Below are positions 6,587-15,498 of a stretch of DNA of 26,609 bases, one piece after another. The stretch lies in contig CAZHOV010000073.1 of NCBI GenBank assembly GCA_964534315.1, positions 1 to 26,609 on the forward strand, read 5' to 3'. The notes beneath the pieces are model-generated. The model saw only the letters and a program-made list of their open reading frames with translations. It ran no database searches and was not told the origin of the DNA. This stretch comes from CAZHOV01 sp964534315. GTDB taxonomy: Bacteria; Bacteroidota; Bacteroidia; Chitinophagales; Saprospiraceae. Both the position numbers and the translations under genes were made by a program. Within the stretch, counting starts at the first letter, position 1, and every line of letters starts with the position of its first letter.

Positions 6587-7738
6587 ATGAACTCAATACC
6601 ATATGGAAGGCAAAATATCACTGAAGATGATATTTCCTCCGTCATTGAAGCATTAAAGGCTGATTTTATCACTCAAGGGCCAAGAGTAAAAGAATTTGAA
6701 GAAAGGTTTGCTGAATATGTTGGTTCAAAGTATGCAGTGGCAGTCTCTAATGGAACAGCGGCATTGCACTTATGTACTTTAGCCTTGAATGTAAATGAAA
6801 AAAGCAAAGTAATCACCTCTCCAATTACCTTTGCAGCCTCTGCCAATTGCGTTCGATATTGTGGAGGGGAAGTAGTCTTTGCCGATATTGATCCTAGTAC
6901 GGTCTTATTGGATATTAATAAAGTTAGAGAATTGCTCCGAAACAGTCCTAAGGGGACTTATCAAGGAATTATTCCTGTAGATTTTGCGGGTTACCCTGTG
7001 GATATGGAGTCGTATAAGGCCCTAGCTGATGAATATGACCTCTGGATTATAGAGGATTCTTGTCATGCCCCTGGGGGCTATTTTAAAGACAGCTCAGACG
7101 TAAAACAGTATTGCGGGAATGGGGCTTATGCGGATTTAGCGATTTTCTCTTTTCATCCGGTAAAACATATTGCTTGTGGTGAAGGAGGTATGATTACCAC
7201 CAATGATGAGGAGTTGTACCAACGACTTCAAATATTAAGAACCCATGGTATCACAAAGGATCCTGAATTATTAAAAGAAGATCATGGTGGCTGGTATTAT
7301 GAAATGGTTGAACTAGGCTATAATTATCGGTTGACGGATATCCAATGTGCCTTAGGTATTTCTCAATTAGAAAGAGCGGAAGAAGGAGTAGAAAAAAGGA
7401 GAGTTATTGCAAAACGTTACCATGAAGCGTTTAAAGGAACAAAAGTTAAGACTATCATACCTCCTAAGGATATCGGTCATGCCTATCATTTGTATGTTAT
7501 ACAGGTTGAGAATAGGGCTGAATTGTATACTCACTTACGTGAAAATAAAATATTTGGACAGATTCATTACATCCCCGTTCATACACTTCCTTATTACAAA
7601 CAATTTGGGAATGACTGGGGAGATTATCCGAATGCAGAAGCTTACTATCGACAGTGTTTAAGCCTGCCTATGTACCCGACTTTGACAGCGGAAGAGCAGG
7701 ATTTTGTAATTGAAAAGGTTTTGGAGAACGTTAATTAA
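6587..7738 (+). CDS. pseC: UDP-4-amino-4,6-dideoxy-N-acetyl-beta-L-altrosamine transaminase
   Basis: A 383-residue PLP-dependent DegT/DnrJ/EryC1 aminotransferase, second step of pseudaminic acid synthesis, which aminates C4 of the PseB product. Seen in order: IPYGRQNITEDDI start block, SNGTAALHL phosphate loop, EDSCHAPGG with the cofactor Asp (D157), and FSFHPVKH with the Schiff-base lysine K193, then GEGGM. Length is normal for PseC. It starts at ATG 6587, four bases after pseB, and ends two bases before pseF, so it is co-translated within the operon. The family alone would allow other sugar aminotransferases, but the position between pseB and pseF makes PseC very likely. Confidence 0.95.
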   Translation: MNSIPYGRQNITEDDISSVIEALKADFITQGPRVKEFEERFAEYVGSKYAVAVSNGTAALHLCTLALNVNEKSKVITSPITFAASANCVRYCGGEVVFADIDPSTVLLDINKVRELLRNSPKGTYQGIIPVDFAGYPVDMESYKALADEYDLWIIEDSCHAPGGYFKDSSDVKQYCGNGAYADLAIFSFHPVKHIACGEGGMITTNDEELYQRLQILRTHGITKDPELLKEDHGGWYYEMVELGYNYRLTDIQCALGISQLERAEEGVEKRRVIAKRYHEAFKGTKVKTIIPPKDIGHAYHLYVIQVENRAELYTHLRENKIFGQIHYIPVHTLPYYKQFGNDWGDYPNAEAYYRQCLSLPMYPTLTAEEQDFVIEKVLENVN

Positions 7739-7740
7739 TT

Positions 7741-8436
7741 ATGAAAACGATAGCGATAATTCCGGCTAGGGGGGGGAGTAAAAGAATTCCTAGGAAAAAC
7801 ATTAAAGATTTTTTAGGGAAACCAATTATTACCTACAGTATAGAAGCCGCCTTGGAATCAAAATTATTTGATGAAGTTATGGTTTCAACCGATGATGAGG
7901 AAATTGCTGAAATCGCAAAAAGTTATGGAGCAATAATACCATTTATGCGTGGGAAAAGAAATTCAAATGATTTTGCTACCACTGTTGATGTTATTGTTGA
8001 AGTTTTACAAGAATATAGAAAACAGGGGAAAACCTTTGAATACGGTTGTTGTATCTATCCAACCGCTCCTTTTGTAAACAAATTATTACTTGAAAATGCT
8101 TTAAACAAGTTTGTTTCCGAAAATTTAGACTCTGTTTTTCCTGTCCTTCCATTTAGTTTCCCCATCCAAAGAGCAGTCAGGTTGGTCAAAGAAAATAAGA
8201 TAGAAATGTTTCACTCTGAACATTTGTTATCCCGATCACAGGATTTAGAAAAGGCATATCATGATGCAGGTCAGTTTTACTGGTTTAAAACTGAAATTAT
8301 TTTTAAAAAGGAAAAACTTTGGACCGATAATTCAGGAGGAATAATAATTTCTGAATTGGAGGCTCATGATATTGATAACATGGAAGATTGGAAAATTGCA
8401 GAATTCAAGTACAAAGTTCTTAATAATGTGTTTTAA
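7741..8436 (+). CDS. pseF: CMP-pseudaminic acid cytidylyltransferase
   Basis: A 231-residue cytidylyltransferase of the CMP-NeuA/KdsB family that activates pseudaminic acid with CTP, the last step of the pathway. The nucleotide-binding signature IIPARGGSKRIPRKN spans residues 6-20, followed by KPIITYSIEAAL and MVSTDDEEIAEIA. Further landmarks are YPTAPFV and the acidic AHDIDNMEDWKIAE end typical of the family. The ATG at 7741 directly follows the pseC stop. Its end overlaps the pseG start by 11 bases. The family also includes NeuA and legionaminic-acid enzymes, but pseB, pseG and pseH next door decide for PseF. Confidence 0.95.
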   Translation: MKTIAIIPARGGSKRIPRKNIKDFLGKPIITYSIEAALESKLFDEVMVSTDDEEIAEIAKSYGAIIPFMRGKRNSNDFATTVDVIVEVLQEYRKQGKTFEYGCCIYPTAPFVNKLLLENALNKFVSENLDSVFPVLPFSFPIQRAVRLVKENKIEMFHSEHLLSRSQDLEKAYHDAGQFYWFKTEIIFKKEKLWTDNSGGIIISELEAHDIDNMEDWKIAEFKYKVLNNVF

Positions 8437-9436
8437 ATCTAAAATCTTTTTCCGAGCTGATGGAAACAGTCAAATTGGTTTGGGCCATGTAATAAGGTCT
8501 TTGGCTTTAGCCGAGATGTTAAAGGATGAGTTTGAGTGTGTTTTTTTGATTCAAAACCCTTTGCCTCGAATAAAACAACAAATTGTTGAAGTGTGCAACG
8601 ATATTCTTGAATTGCCTGAAACCTCGGATTATATAGAAGAAGCCACGCGAATAAAAGAGATGTTTTTGACTGGGGATGAAATTGTAGTGCTTGATGGGTA
8701 TGTTTTTGACACTGAATATCAAATAGCAATTAAAGAGAGAGGCAGTAAACTAGTTTGTATAGATGATATTCATGCTTACCATTTTGTTGCAGATGGTGTC
8801 ATAAATCATAGTGGGGGTGCTAGAAGAGAGGATTATTCCGCTGAACCCTATACTAAATTTTTTATAGGTTTAAGGTATGCTTTATTACGTAAACCCTTTA
8901 GAGATGCAGCTAGAAACAGAGATTGTAATCAACAAGCAAGTGAAAATATTTTTGTTTGTTTAGGGGGGGCAGATCCCGGAAATGAAGTAGTTAGCGTTTT
9001 AAAAAAATGCGAAGAAATAGGATGTGAAAAAAAAATATTTTTAGTTCTTGGAGCAGCCTATAAACATAATTTTGAATTAAAAAAAATCCTAATGAAATCG
9101 TCCCTTAATATCGAGGTCTTACAAGGTCTTACTGCTCCAGAAATGGCTTCCTATATGAAAATTTGTAATGAGGCAATAACGTCTCCAAGTTCCGTTTCCT
9201 TAGAATATTTGAGTGTAGGAGGCATATTATATCTCAAGTTGACAGCCCAAAATCAAGAAAGTATTTACAGGTACTATCTTGAAAATCATTTTGCTTTTGA
9301 TTTTAGGTTATTCGGTTCAAAAGATGAAAGAATACACTATTCTGAGGATATTAATGTTTTACTTGATGGGAGACAACAAGAACGTATTGTCAAAATTTTT
9401 AAACAGTTAAGCAAAGATGGAAAAATTAATATCTAG
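8426..9436 (+). CDS. pseG: UDP-2,4-diacetamido-2,4,6-trideoxy-beta-L-altropyranose hydrolase
   Basis: A 336-residue GT-B fold hydrolase that removes UDP from the diacetamido sugar before condensation with phosphoenolpyruvate. The N-terminal FRADGNSQIGLGHVIRSLALA is the PseG signature with the conserved His at position 21 (catalytic His in characterised PseG); VLDGY, SGGARRE, FVCLGGADPGN and EAITSPSSVSLEYL follow. I chose ATG 8426 because the conserved region begins a few residues later; an in-frame start at 8366 would lie deep in pseF and add 20 unrelated residues. It overlaps pseF by 11 bases and pseH by 20, a sign of translational coupling. Base composition is strongly AT. Confidence 0.95.
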   Translation: MCFKSKIFFRADGNSQIGLGHVIRSLALAEMLKDEFECVFLIQNPLPRIKQQIVEVCNDILELPETSDYIEEATRIKEMFLTGDEIVVLDGYVFDTEYQIAIKERGSKLVCIDDIHAYHFVADGVINHSGGARREDYSAEPYTKFFIGLRYALLRKPFRDAARNRDCNQQASENIFVCLGGADPGNEVVSVLKKCEEIGCEKKIFLVLGAAYKHNFELKKILMKSSLNIEVLQGLTAPEMASYMKICNEAITSPSSVSLEYLSVGGILYLKLTAQNQESIYRYYLENHFAFDFRLFGSKDERIHYSEDINVLLDGRQQERIVKIFKQLSKDGKINI

Positions 9437-9962
9437 TGATCGAATTTATTTAAAAAAATTAAATGCAGAAGACATTTCTGAGGATGTTATGATTTGGTTT
9501 AAAGATACTGATTTAATGCAGTATTACACGAATTCAAGATCGGAAATAACAAAGGAAAAGCTATTAAATAGTTTAAAGGAAGGGGAAAAGAATAAAAATA
9601 ATTACACATTCGGAATCTTTTTCACTGAAAGTGATGATTTAATTGGGACAATCAAGTTGGGACCTATTAATCGATATCATAGGACCTCTGATCTGGTAGT
9701 TTTGATTGGCAATAAGAGTTATCATCGTAAAGGTCTTGCAGTAGAAGCAATAAAGTTAGGCAACAAACTTGCTTTTGAAGTCTATGATTTAAGGAAACTT
9801 TACGGTGGAATGTATGAATCTAATATTGGTTCAATAAAGGCATATACAAAAGCAGGCTGGGTAATTGAAGGCCGTTTAAAAGGGCAGTTTCTTGTAAATG
9901 AGAAGCCAGAAGATAGGATTCTTGTAGCTTGTTTTAATCCAAAATATTTCGAAAGTGAATAG
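9417..9962 (+). CDS. pseH: UDP-4-amino-4,6-dideoxy-N-acetyl-beta-L-altrosamine N-acetyltransferase
   Basis: A 181-residue GNAT acetyltransferase that puts the second N-acetyl group on the PseC product using acetyl-CoA. The acetyl-CoA loop is seen as SYHRKGLAVEAIKLG (R104-x-G106-x-A108), preceded by the beta-strand LVVLIGNK and followed by LYGGMYESNIGSIKAYTKAGW, the usual C-terminal GNAT block. It starts at ATG 9417 inside pseG and overlaps pseI by 8 bases. Length is normal for PseH. As a lone protein it could be any RimJ/RimL-type GNAT; operon position gives the specific call. Confidence 0.93.
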   Translation: MEKLISSDRIYLKKLNAEDISEDVMIWFKDTDLMQYYTNSRSEITKEKLLNSLKEGEKNKNNYTFGIFFTESDDLIGTIKLGPINRYHRTSDLVVLIGNKSYHRKGLAVEAIKLGNKLAFEVYDLRKLYGGMYESNIGSIKAYTKAGWVIEGRLKGQFLVNEKPEDRILVACFNPKYFESE

Positions 9963-11001
9963 AACGTTAAGACTAGGAAATTATACTATTGGAGAAAAGT
10001 ATAAGCCGCTTATTATAGCGGAAATGTCCGGCAATCACAACCAGTCAATCGAGCGTGCAAAAGCATTAGTAAAAGCGGCGGCTGGTTCAGGAGCACATGC
10101 TTTAAAGCTACAAACATACACTCCTGACACTATTACAATTAACCATACCGGAGGGTTATTTGATATAACAGACTCTAATTCTCTTTGGTATGGAAAAAAT
10201 CTATATGAGTTATACCAAGAAGCATACACACCTTGGGAGTGGCATAAAGAAATATTTGATTATGCTAAATCTCTAGGGATGCTAGCATTTTCTTCTCCAT
10301 TTGATGAAACGGCAGTTGATTTTCTGGAGGAATTAAATGTACCTGCCTATAAAATTGCATCTTTCGAAAGTGCGCATCACCCCTTACTCAAAAAAGTAGC
10401 ACAAACGGGGAAGCCTGTAATTATTTCTTCCGGAACCTCAAAATTGAATGAATTATATGAGTCTATTCAAGTCTTGAAGGAGAATGGCTGTAAAGATATT
10501 GTAGTTTTGAAGTGTACAAGTACTTACCCCGCAACTCCAGAGAATACTAATTTAAATACTATCCCGGTTTTTCAACAGATTTTTCCAGATTGTATCATAG
10601 GCCTATCTGATCATACGATGGGAATAGGAGCAGCAGTTGCCTCGGTAGCGCTAGGTGCAAGGGTTATTGAAAAACACTTTACTTTAAGGCGTGCAGATGG
10701 AGGTGTGGATAGTGCATTTTCACTAGAACCTGAAGAATTAAAAGCTTTGGTTATTGAAAGTGAAAGAGCTTTTTTGGCTCTAGGAAAGGTGCAACTGGAT
10801 ACTCAAAAAGCTGAAGAGAGGAGTCGACAGTTTAAGCGTTCGATTTATGTGGTAAAAGACATAAAAGCTGGGGAGCCTTTCACAAAAGAAAATATCCGGG
10901 TCATTAGGCCTGGGGATGGGATGGAGCCGAAGTATTTTGAGCAGGTACTTAGCCACCGAGCTGTGAAAGATTTAAAAAAAGGCACTCCTTTGAAACTCTA
11001 A
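9955..11001 (+). CDS. pseI: Pseudaminic acid synthase
   Basis: A 348-residue NeuB-type synthase that condenses 2,4-diacetamido-2,4,6-trideoxy-L-altrose with phosphoenolpyruvate to pseudaminic acid. The N-terminal TIM barrel shows PLIIAEMSGNHNQS, ALKLQTYTPDTI, AFSSPFDETAVDFL, YKIASFE, KPVIISSGTS, LKCTSTYPA, GLSDHT and VIEKHFTLRR. The C-terminal ~60 residues form an SAF/antifreeze-like domain (RSIYVVKDIKAGEPFT, GDGMEPKYFEQV) that closes the active site of the partner subunit in this family. The start is GTG 9955, which overlaps the pseH stop; no ATG exists close by. Gap to the next gene is 21 bases. PseI rather than NeuB follows from the neighbours. Confidence 0.95.
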   Translation: MNRTLRLGNYTIGEKYKPLIIAEMSGNHNQSIERAKALVKAAAGSGAHALKLQTYTPDTITINHTGGLFDITDSNSLWYGKNLYELYQEAYTPWEWHKEIFDYAKSLGMLAFSSPFDETAVDFLEELNVPAYKIASFESAHHPLLKKVAQTGKPVIISSGTSKLNELYESIQVLKENGCKDIVVLKCTSTYPATPENTNLNTIPVFQQIFPDCIIGLSDHTMGIGAAVASVALGARVIEKHFTLRRADGGVDSAFSLEPEELKALVIESERAFLALGKVQLDTQKAEERSRQFKRSIYVVKDIKAGEPFTKENIRVIRPGDGMEPKYFEQVLSHRAVKDLKKGTPLKL

Positions 11002-11022
11002 GACCTAAATTAATCGAACCTA

Positions 11023-12252
11023 ATGGAATATAATAAGCCAGTAATTTTACTTTGTTGGAATTATGATAGAGTTGATTGGTTACGACCGTTTATTGAATTA
11101 AAAAATAGATTTAATTTTATATTTTTATCTAAATACCAAAAACAAGAAGAACTTCGAAAGTTAGAGAGTTTTAAAACTGTGTATTGGATAAACTTCTCAT
11201 CTCCCTCTGAGGTTTTACGGAAAATTCAACCCGATAAAGTTGTATTCATGAGTTTGTCAGACTCCTTTTCGATTATGCTGAATGCAGCATGTAAACGCAA
11301 GGGTATAAAAACCTATATTTTACAACATGGATTATTTTATGATAATAAAACATATCATAATAAAATTGAAAAAATAATTAATTCTTTTGGACTGAAAAAT
11401 TTACCTACATATCAATATCATAAGCAAAAATCAATACAAAGGAAAATAAAAACTATAAAATATATTTCTTCTGAATTGATCTTTCACTTATTTGAAGCAC
11501 CTTTATTTATAAGATACTTACAACATAAAAAGAAAAAAGGGGAAATAATTGCATTAGCAGAGGCTAAACACTTATCTTTAAAAAGACCAAATCAAGTTAT
11601 TTGTTTTACAAAACAAAATGCTGTAATTTTTAAAGAAAGAGACCTAATACCTGATGAATTACTGATTCCTATCGGAAATCCTTTTATTGAGCATTTATTC
11701 ACTAATGAAAGCCATGAAAAGGAAAAGTTTATTACAAAGTATGGTCAATATGCACTTTTAATAGATACGCCATTATGGAGCGATAATTCTCAAGAAAATA
11801 AGAGTTTTGGGTTTTCTAAAGAAGAAGTATTGCCTTTTTATAATCGATTAAAAGAATATTGTACAAAACATGATTTATCTCTTGTCATCAAGAGGCACCC
11901 CTATTCATATGGATCTTCTCGTTTGTTGAATGGAGAGAACACTTATTATATTGACCATTGCGACAATCTAAATTGTTTATTGCAAAATGCTGAAAAAGTC
12001 TTTAGTTTTAGTTCTTCCCTTGCTTTACCTGCACTTTGCTTGAGGCCTACAGTTTTAATTAGATTCCAAGAAGATAGTTTTACCAATGAGATGATAGAAG
12101 ATAACGTTGTACAAGTATTAGATATGCAAAGTTTAGATCTTGAAGATATTCATTTCAGTGAGGTTGATGTCATAAAAGAAAAAATATTAGAAAGGTTTTT
12201 GTTTAAAATTGATGGGAGTGCAACTTTCAGACTAGGAGAAATTTTGGAATAG
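11023..12252 (+). CDS. GT-B-like surface glycan protein with HP and serine motifs; candidate pseudaminic acid transferase
   Basis: A 409-residue cytoplasmic protein I do not recognise by name. Its N-terminal half has YILQ101-H-GLFYD, its C-terminal half has LVIKRH292-P293YSYG and then VFSFS330-S-S332LALPAL. The combination of a GT-B-like layout, an HP motif and a following serine motif is known from bacterial sialyl- and polysialyltransferases and from Kdo transferases of the KpsC/KpsS type, all of which use CMP-activated acidic sugars. Directly after pseI, a role as CMP-pseudaminic acid transferase is an attractive inference but not shown. Alternatives are a CDP-glycerol-type phosphotransferase or an epimerase-like protein. 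It starts at ATG 11023. The strongly AT-rich coding fits recent transfer. Confidence 0.7.
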   Translation: MEYNKPVILLCWNYDRVDWLRPFIELKNRFNFIFLSKYQKQEELRKLESFKTVYWINFSSPSEVLRKIQPDKVVFMSLSDSFSIMLNAACKRKGIKTYILQHGLFYDNKTYHNKIEKIINSFGLKNLPTYQYHKQKSIQRKIKTIKYISSELIFHLFEAPLFIRYLQHKKKKGEIIALAEAKHLSLKRPNQVICFTKQNAVIFKERDLIPDELLIPIGNPFIEHLFTNESHEKEKFITKYGQYALLIDTPLWSDNSQENKSFGFSKEEVLPFYNRLKEYCTKHDLSLVIKRHPYSYGSSRLLNGENTYYIDHCDNLNCLLQNAEKVFSFSSSLALPALCLRPTVLIRFQEDSFTNEMIEDNVVQVLDMQSLDLEDIHFSEVDVIKEKILERFLFKIDGSATFRLGEILE

Positions 12253-12271
12253 CTTTAACAGCGATACCTAT

Positions 12272-13735
12272 TTGGAAAATCTTAACTCTCTTTTTAGGAA
12301 CTCTTTAATTTATGTAGTCTTAGGTTTCCTACCCCCAGCGGTAAATTTTTTTCTAATTCCTATTTATACAAGTGAACTTAGCCCAGAGGAATATGGAATT
12401 ATTACACTTGCAACCCTTTTTCAATCAGTACTGGTAAATTTAATTGGGTTAGGCATAGCAGGAGCATTTTCGAGATACTTTTTTGATTATTACAAGGATA
12501 AGAAAAAGTTATACAATCTTTATTCAACAGCAATAATATCAATTCTTTTTTTTGGTATTATTGTTACAGGAGCACTGTTATTTGTGGGGCAAGATATTTT
12601 TGAACTTCTCTTTAAGAATGATAAATTCACATTTAAGAACTATGGAATTTGGGTTTGCTTCACTGCAATCGGTGGTTTAATCCAGAGTCTTATTCTCGCT
12701 CTTCATCGAAATCTTGAGAATGTAAGATTGTATGCCTTTTTTTCTGCTTCCTTTTTTATCTTAATTGCAGGTTCAATTTTTGTAGGTATTGTAATTTTTG
12801 AAGGGGGGGCAGAAGGAAGCATTGTAGGACGGATGGTTGGTACGACTTCTCCAGTAATCCTCTATCTAGTCTTTTTCTTTTTCAAGAATAGACTTAATTT
12901 TGATAGAATTCTTTTATCTAAAATGCTGAAATATGGTTTACCATTAGTGCCATATTTACTGCTAGCATTTGCTTTTAACTCAATAGATAAATTCATTATT
13001 GAACGGTTTTATAATCTTGATGAACTTGGGAAGTACGGTTTTGCATTTTTGGTAGCTTCTGTAGTTGGAATTTTTATTAACTCCATTCAATCTGCTGTTA
13101 ATCCGAGAATTTTCAAGCTGCTAACAGAAAATACTACTGCGAGCAAGCAAGAAAGTCAAAAGACCTTAACCTTTATGATGTTAGTAGTTGTTCTAATTAT
13201 TATATTCTTAACCTCAATCGTGCAACCTGCAATCTACTATTTGATTAACGAGAGATATCACCCTGTTCTTTATTATCTTCCCATATTATTGATAGCAAAA
13301 ATTCCACGGCTTTATTTTATTATTTATAGTATTCCTCTTTTCTTTTACCATAAAACCAATTATTTGCCATTGATTAATCTCATATCTTTCACTTTAGGTA
13401 TAATTTTTCATCTTACTTTAAATCCTTTAATTGGAATATATGGCGCCTGTATTAGTGTTTTCTTGATTCAAGTAACTCAATTTATTTTAGCATTACTTTT
13501 AGCTAGGCACTTTAAAATTATTGATAAATCCATTTATTCTTTTCGGCGTATTCATTTATTAAATTTAGTTGTGGTCACTCTAATCCCATTAGGCGTCACT
13601 TCTGCTTTAATACTGAGTCAAGAAATTTACATATGGATTTTCTTCCCAATTGCTATTATTGTGGTTTTGGTTTTTATTCTTACATTTCGGCCTTTGTTGA
13701 GTTTGAATTATGCAAAATCAATTTTTAAAGGCTGA
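12272..13735 (+). CDS. Wzx-type polysaccharide flippase (MOP/PST family)
   Basis: A 487-residue polytopic membrane protein with about 12-14 hydrophobic segments. The first segment (SLIYVVLGFLPPAVNFFLIPIYTSEL) and the following EYGIITLATLF match the start of oligosaccharide flippases; LKYGLPLVPYLLLAFAFNSIDKFIIERF is the usual second-half entry. It should move undecaprenyl-linked repeat units across the inner membrane. No ATG is available near the conserved start, so TTG 12272 is chosen, 19 bases after the previous gene. The wzx symbol is not given because the locus has no firmly identified polymerase. Confidence 0.9.
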   Translation: MENLNSLFRNSLIYVVLGFLPPAVNFFLIPIYTSELSPEEYGIITLATLFQSVLVNLIGLGIAGAFSRYFFDYYKDKKKLYNLYSTAIISILFFGIIVTGALLFVGQDIFELLFKNDKFTFKNYGIWVCFTAIGGLIQSLILALHRNLENVRLYAFFSASFFILIAGSIFVGIVIFEGGAEGSIVGRMVGTTSPVILYLVFFFFKNRLNFDRILLSKMLKYGLPLVPYLLLAFAFNSIDKFIIERFYNLDELGKYGFAFLVASVVGIFINSIQSAVNPRIFKLLTENTTASKQESQKTLTFMMLVVVLIIIFLTSIVQPAIYYLINERYHPVLYYLPILLIAKIPRLYFIIYSIPLFFYHKTNYLPLINLISFTLGIIFHLTLNPLIGIYGACISVFLIQVTQFILALLLARHFKIIDKSIYSFRRIHLLNLVVVTLIPLGVTSALILSQEIYIWIFFPIAIIVVLVFILTFRPLLSLNYAKSIFKG

Positions 13736-13837
13736 ATGTTAAATTATTCATAAAAATGAAAAGGAGGATGCAGTATATATTTAAGGAAATAAGATATAGG
13801 CTGTGTAAGACTTAATTTTTGTAAAAACTGAAAAATA

Positions 13838-14713
13838 TTGACTTCAATTTATTTTCATATAGGAACGCATAAAACCGCTACATCCTCTATCCAACGATTT
13901 CTTTTGGAATCGAGCGACTTATTGGAGAAGAATGGGTTTCAGTACTTGAAACCTCCGGTTCAATTGCAGGCAAAAAAATATTTCAATACAACCAATCACA
14001 ATTTTTTGGTAGAATTAATTAAGCAGGGTAATGGAATTGTTAGAAAATATATTGAAGAAAATTGGGATAAATCACGTAATCTCATAATAAGTGCTGAGAA
14101 CTTTTATGCGTCTTGCTTGAATATTGCTTTATTAGAAAAAAAAAGTGTAGATGAAGCATTTTTAATTGAAGAAGTATTTATCGAACAGCTACGTCGTGAA
14201 CTTGAAGGGTATCAATTAACGATTTTAGTCTTCTTGCGTGATCCAATGAAGTTCTACGAATCCTTTTACAGGCAAATTGTAAAAAATGTAAGAGGAAATC
14301 GTTTTTCCCTAAAAGAGTTGATTCGAAGAAATCATTATCATCTTGCAAATTATGTTGCAATAATTAATCTTTGGGAAAAATATTTTGAAGCATCAAATAT
14401 CAAATCTTATCCATTTCCTAATAAGTTGCATAATCCAATTGAAAACTTTTGTTTGATATTAGGAATTTCTTTAGAAGAAATTAATACCGACTTCCAAGAG
14501 AATACAAAAAAATTAAATAGGTCTGGAGTCTTTTTTAAAAGAATCATAAATACCATTCCTTTGCCCTGGATAGGATCTTATTGGATCCATAAATTATTCT
14601 TGAGTAGCCCTGCTTTTTTACAAAAGAAAGGAAAATCTGATTTTCTTATTTCTGACTCTCAGGCTAAATTCATTCTTAGAAAAATCGATGAGTATAATGT
14701 TAACAAATCCTAA
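13838..14713 (+). CDS. Sulfotransferase family protein
   Basis: A 291-residue PAPS-dependent sulfotransferase-like protein. The 5'-phosphosulfate loop is at the extreme N-terminus: FHIG9-T-H-K12-T-A-TSSIQRFL. The 3'-phosphate signature appears as VFLR134-D-P136-MKFYES142. Length and spacing suit bacterial carbohydrate sulfotransferases, so a likely task is to sulfate a sugar of the glycan made by this locus. No PAPS synthesis genes are in the window, so the donor must come from elsewhere. Start is TTG 13838, since the loop begins seven residues in and no ATG precedes it. The 102-base spacer before it is longer than others in the run, and its end overlaps the GT2 gene by 17 to 26 bases. Confidence 0.82.
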   Translation: MTSIYFHIGTHKTATSSIQRFLLESSDLLEKNGFQYLKPPVQLQAKKYFNTTNHNFLVELIKQGNGIVRKYIEENWDKSRNLIISAENFYASCLNIALLEKKSVDEAFLIEEVFIEQLRRELEGYQLTILVFLRDPMKFYESFYRQIVKNVRGNRFSLKELIRRNHYHLANYVAIINLWEKYFEASNIKSYPFPNKLHNPIENFCLILGISLEEINTDFQENTKKLNRSGVFFKRIINTIPLPWIGSYWIHKLFLSSPAFLQKKGKSDFLISDSQAKFILRKIDEYNVNKS

Positions 14714-15494
14714 GGTTTCGGTTGTCATCCCTTGTTTTAATGATGCAGAATATTTGGAAGAAGCCGTTGACTCAGTTTTAAATCAAGGGGTTGATGATAT
14801 TGAGGTTTTAGTTGTAAATGACGGATCAACCGATCTTCAGACAATAAAAATTCTTAACAATTTCTCAAAACCAAAAACTAAGATATTTCATAAAGAAAAT
14901 GGTCATGTTTCTAGTGCCCGAAATTTTGGGATAGCCAAGGCAAAAGCTAATTACATTTTAACTCTAGATGCTGATGATTACTATAAAAAAGGGTTTTTAA
15001 GAAATGCTATTTCAATATTAGACAATGAACCTAGCATAGGGGCAGTAATATGCTATGTTAAAGGGTTTGGCAATCGCTCATTTTTATGGAAACCTAAAGG
15101 AGGAGATCTAAAAAATTTCATTGTTTATAACCAGGCACTTAGCAGTGCCCTGTTTCGAAAAGAATGCTGGGAAAAAGTAGGTGGATTTGATGAGGAGATG
15201 AAACGAGGATATCAGGATTGGGAATTTTGGCTTCGCGTTACAAATGAAGGCTGGAATATTGATGTTATTAAAAAAGCTCTTTACATGTATAGGCAAAGAT
15301 CAGGTTCTATGATTACGAAATCCAATAAAAAAAGAAAAGAAATTGTTCGTTATATGATGGCAAAACATCCAGACTTGTACTTAGATCAATTTGCTGATGC
15401 AATTTCTAAGTGGCAATTGAGGGACTATCGAACGGGAACTACTTACACTGATTTATTGAAACTATTTGTAAAAAAAGTCCTAGGGCGAATATAA
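14697..15494 (+). CDS. GT2 family glycosyltransferase
   Basis: A 265-residue GT-A fold enzyme. The N-terminal KVSVVIPCFNDAEYLEEAVDS and VVNDGSTD are the classic GT2 nucleotide-sugar signature; SSARNFGIAKA leads to the metal-binding LTLDADDYY (DAD at 91-93). LSSALFRKECWEKVGGFDEEM and GYQDWEFWLRV form the acceptor side with the ED/DW catalytic region. It is cytoplasmic or membrane-associated and should extend the lipid-linked repeat unit; the sugar is unknown. An ATG at 14688 in the same frame would add three residues; I prefer 14697, directly before the conserved strand. Either start overlaps the sulfotransferase gene. Confidence 0.92.
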   Translation: MLTNPKVSVVIPCFNDAEYLEEAVDSVLNQGVDDIEVLVVNDGSTDLQTIKILNNFSKPKTKIFHKENGHVSSARNFGIAKAKANYILTLDADDYYKKGFLRNAISILDNEPSIGAVICYVKGFGNRSFLWKPKGGDLKNFIVYNQALSSALFRKECWEKVGGFDEEMKRGYQDWEFWLRVTNEGWNIDVIKKALYMYRQRSGSMITKSNKKRKEIVRYMMAKHPDLYLDQFADAISKWQLRDYRTGTTYTDLLKLFVKKVLGRI

Positions 15495-15498
15495 AGTT

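Noticed and set aside
7407..7661. 84-codon + strand open frame inside pseC
   Set aside because: Other frame of pseC, which continues intact with conserved C-terminal sequence.
8366..8425. Upstream in-frame extension of pseG
   Set aside because: It would lie inside pseF and adds 20 residues unlike PseG; the ATG at 8426 fits the conserved start.
13756..13815. 19-codon open frame (MKRRMQYIFKE...) before the sulfotransferase gene
   Set aside because: Too short and without known similarity; an AAGGAGG word nearby is suggestive, but a peptide gene or gene remnant cannot be supported.
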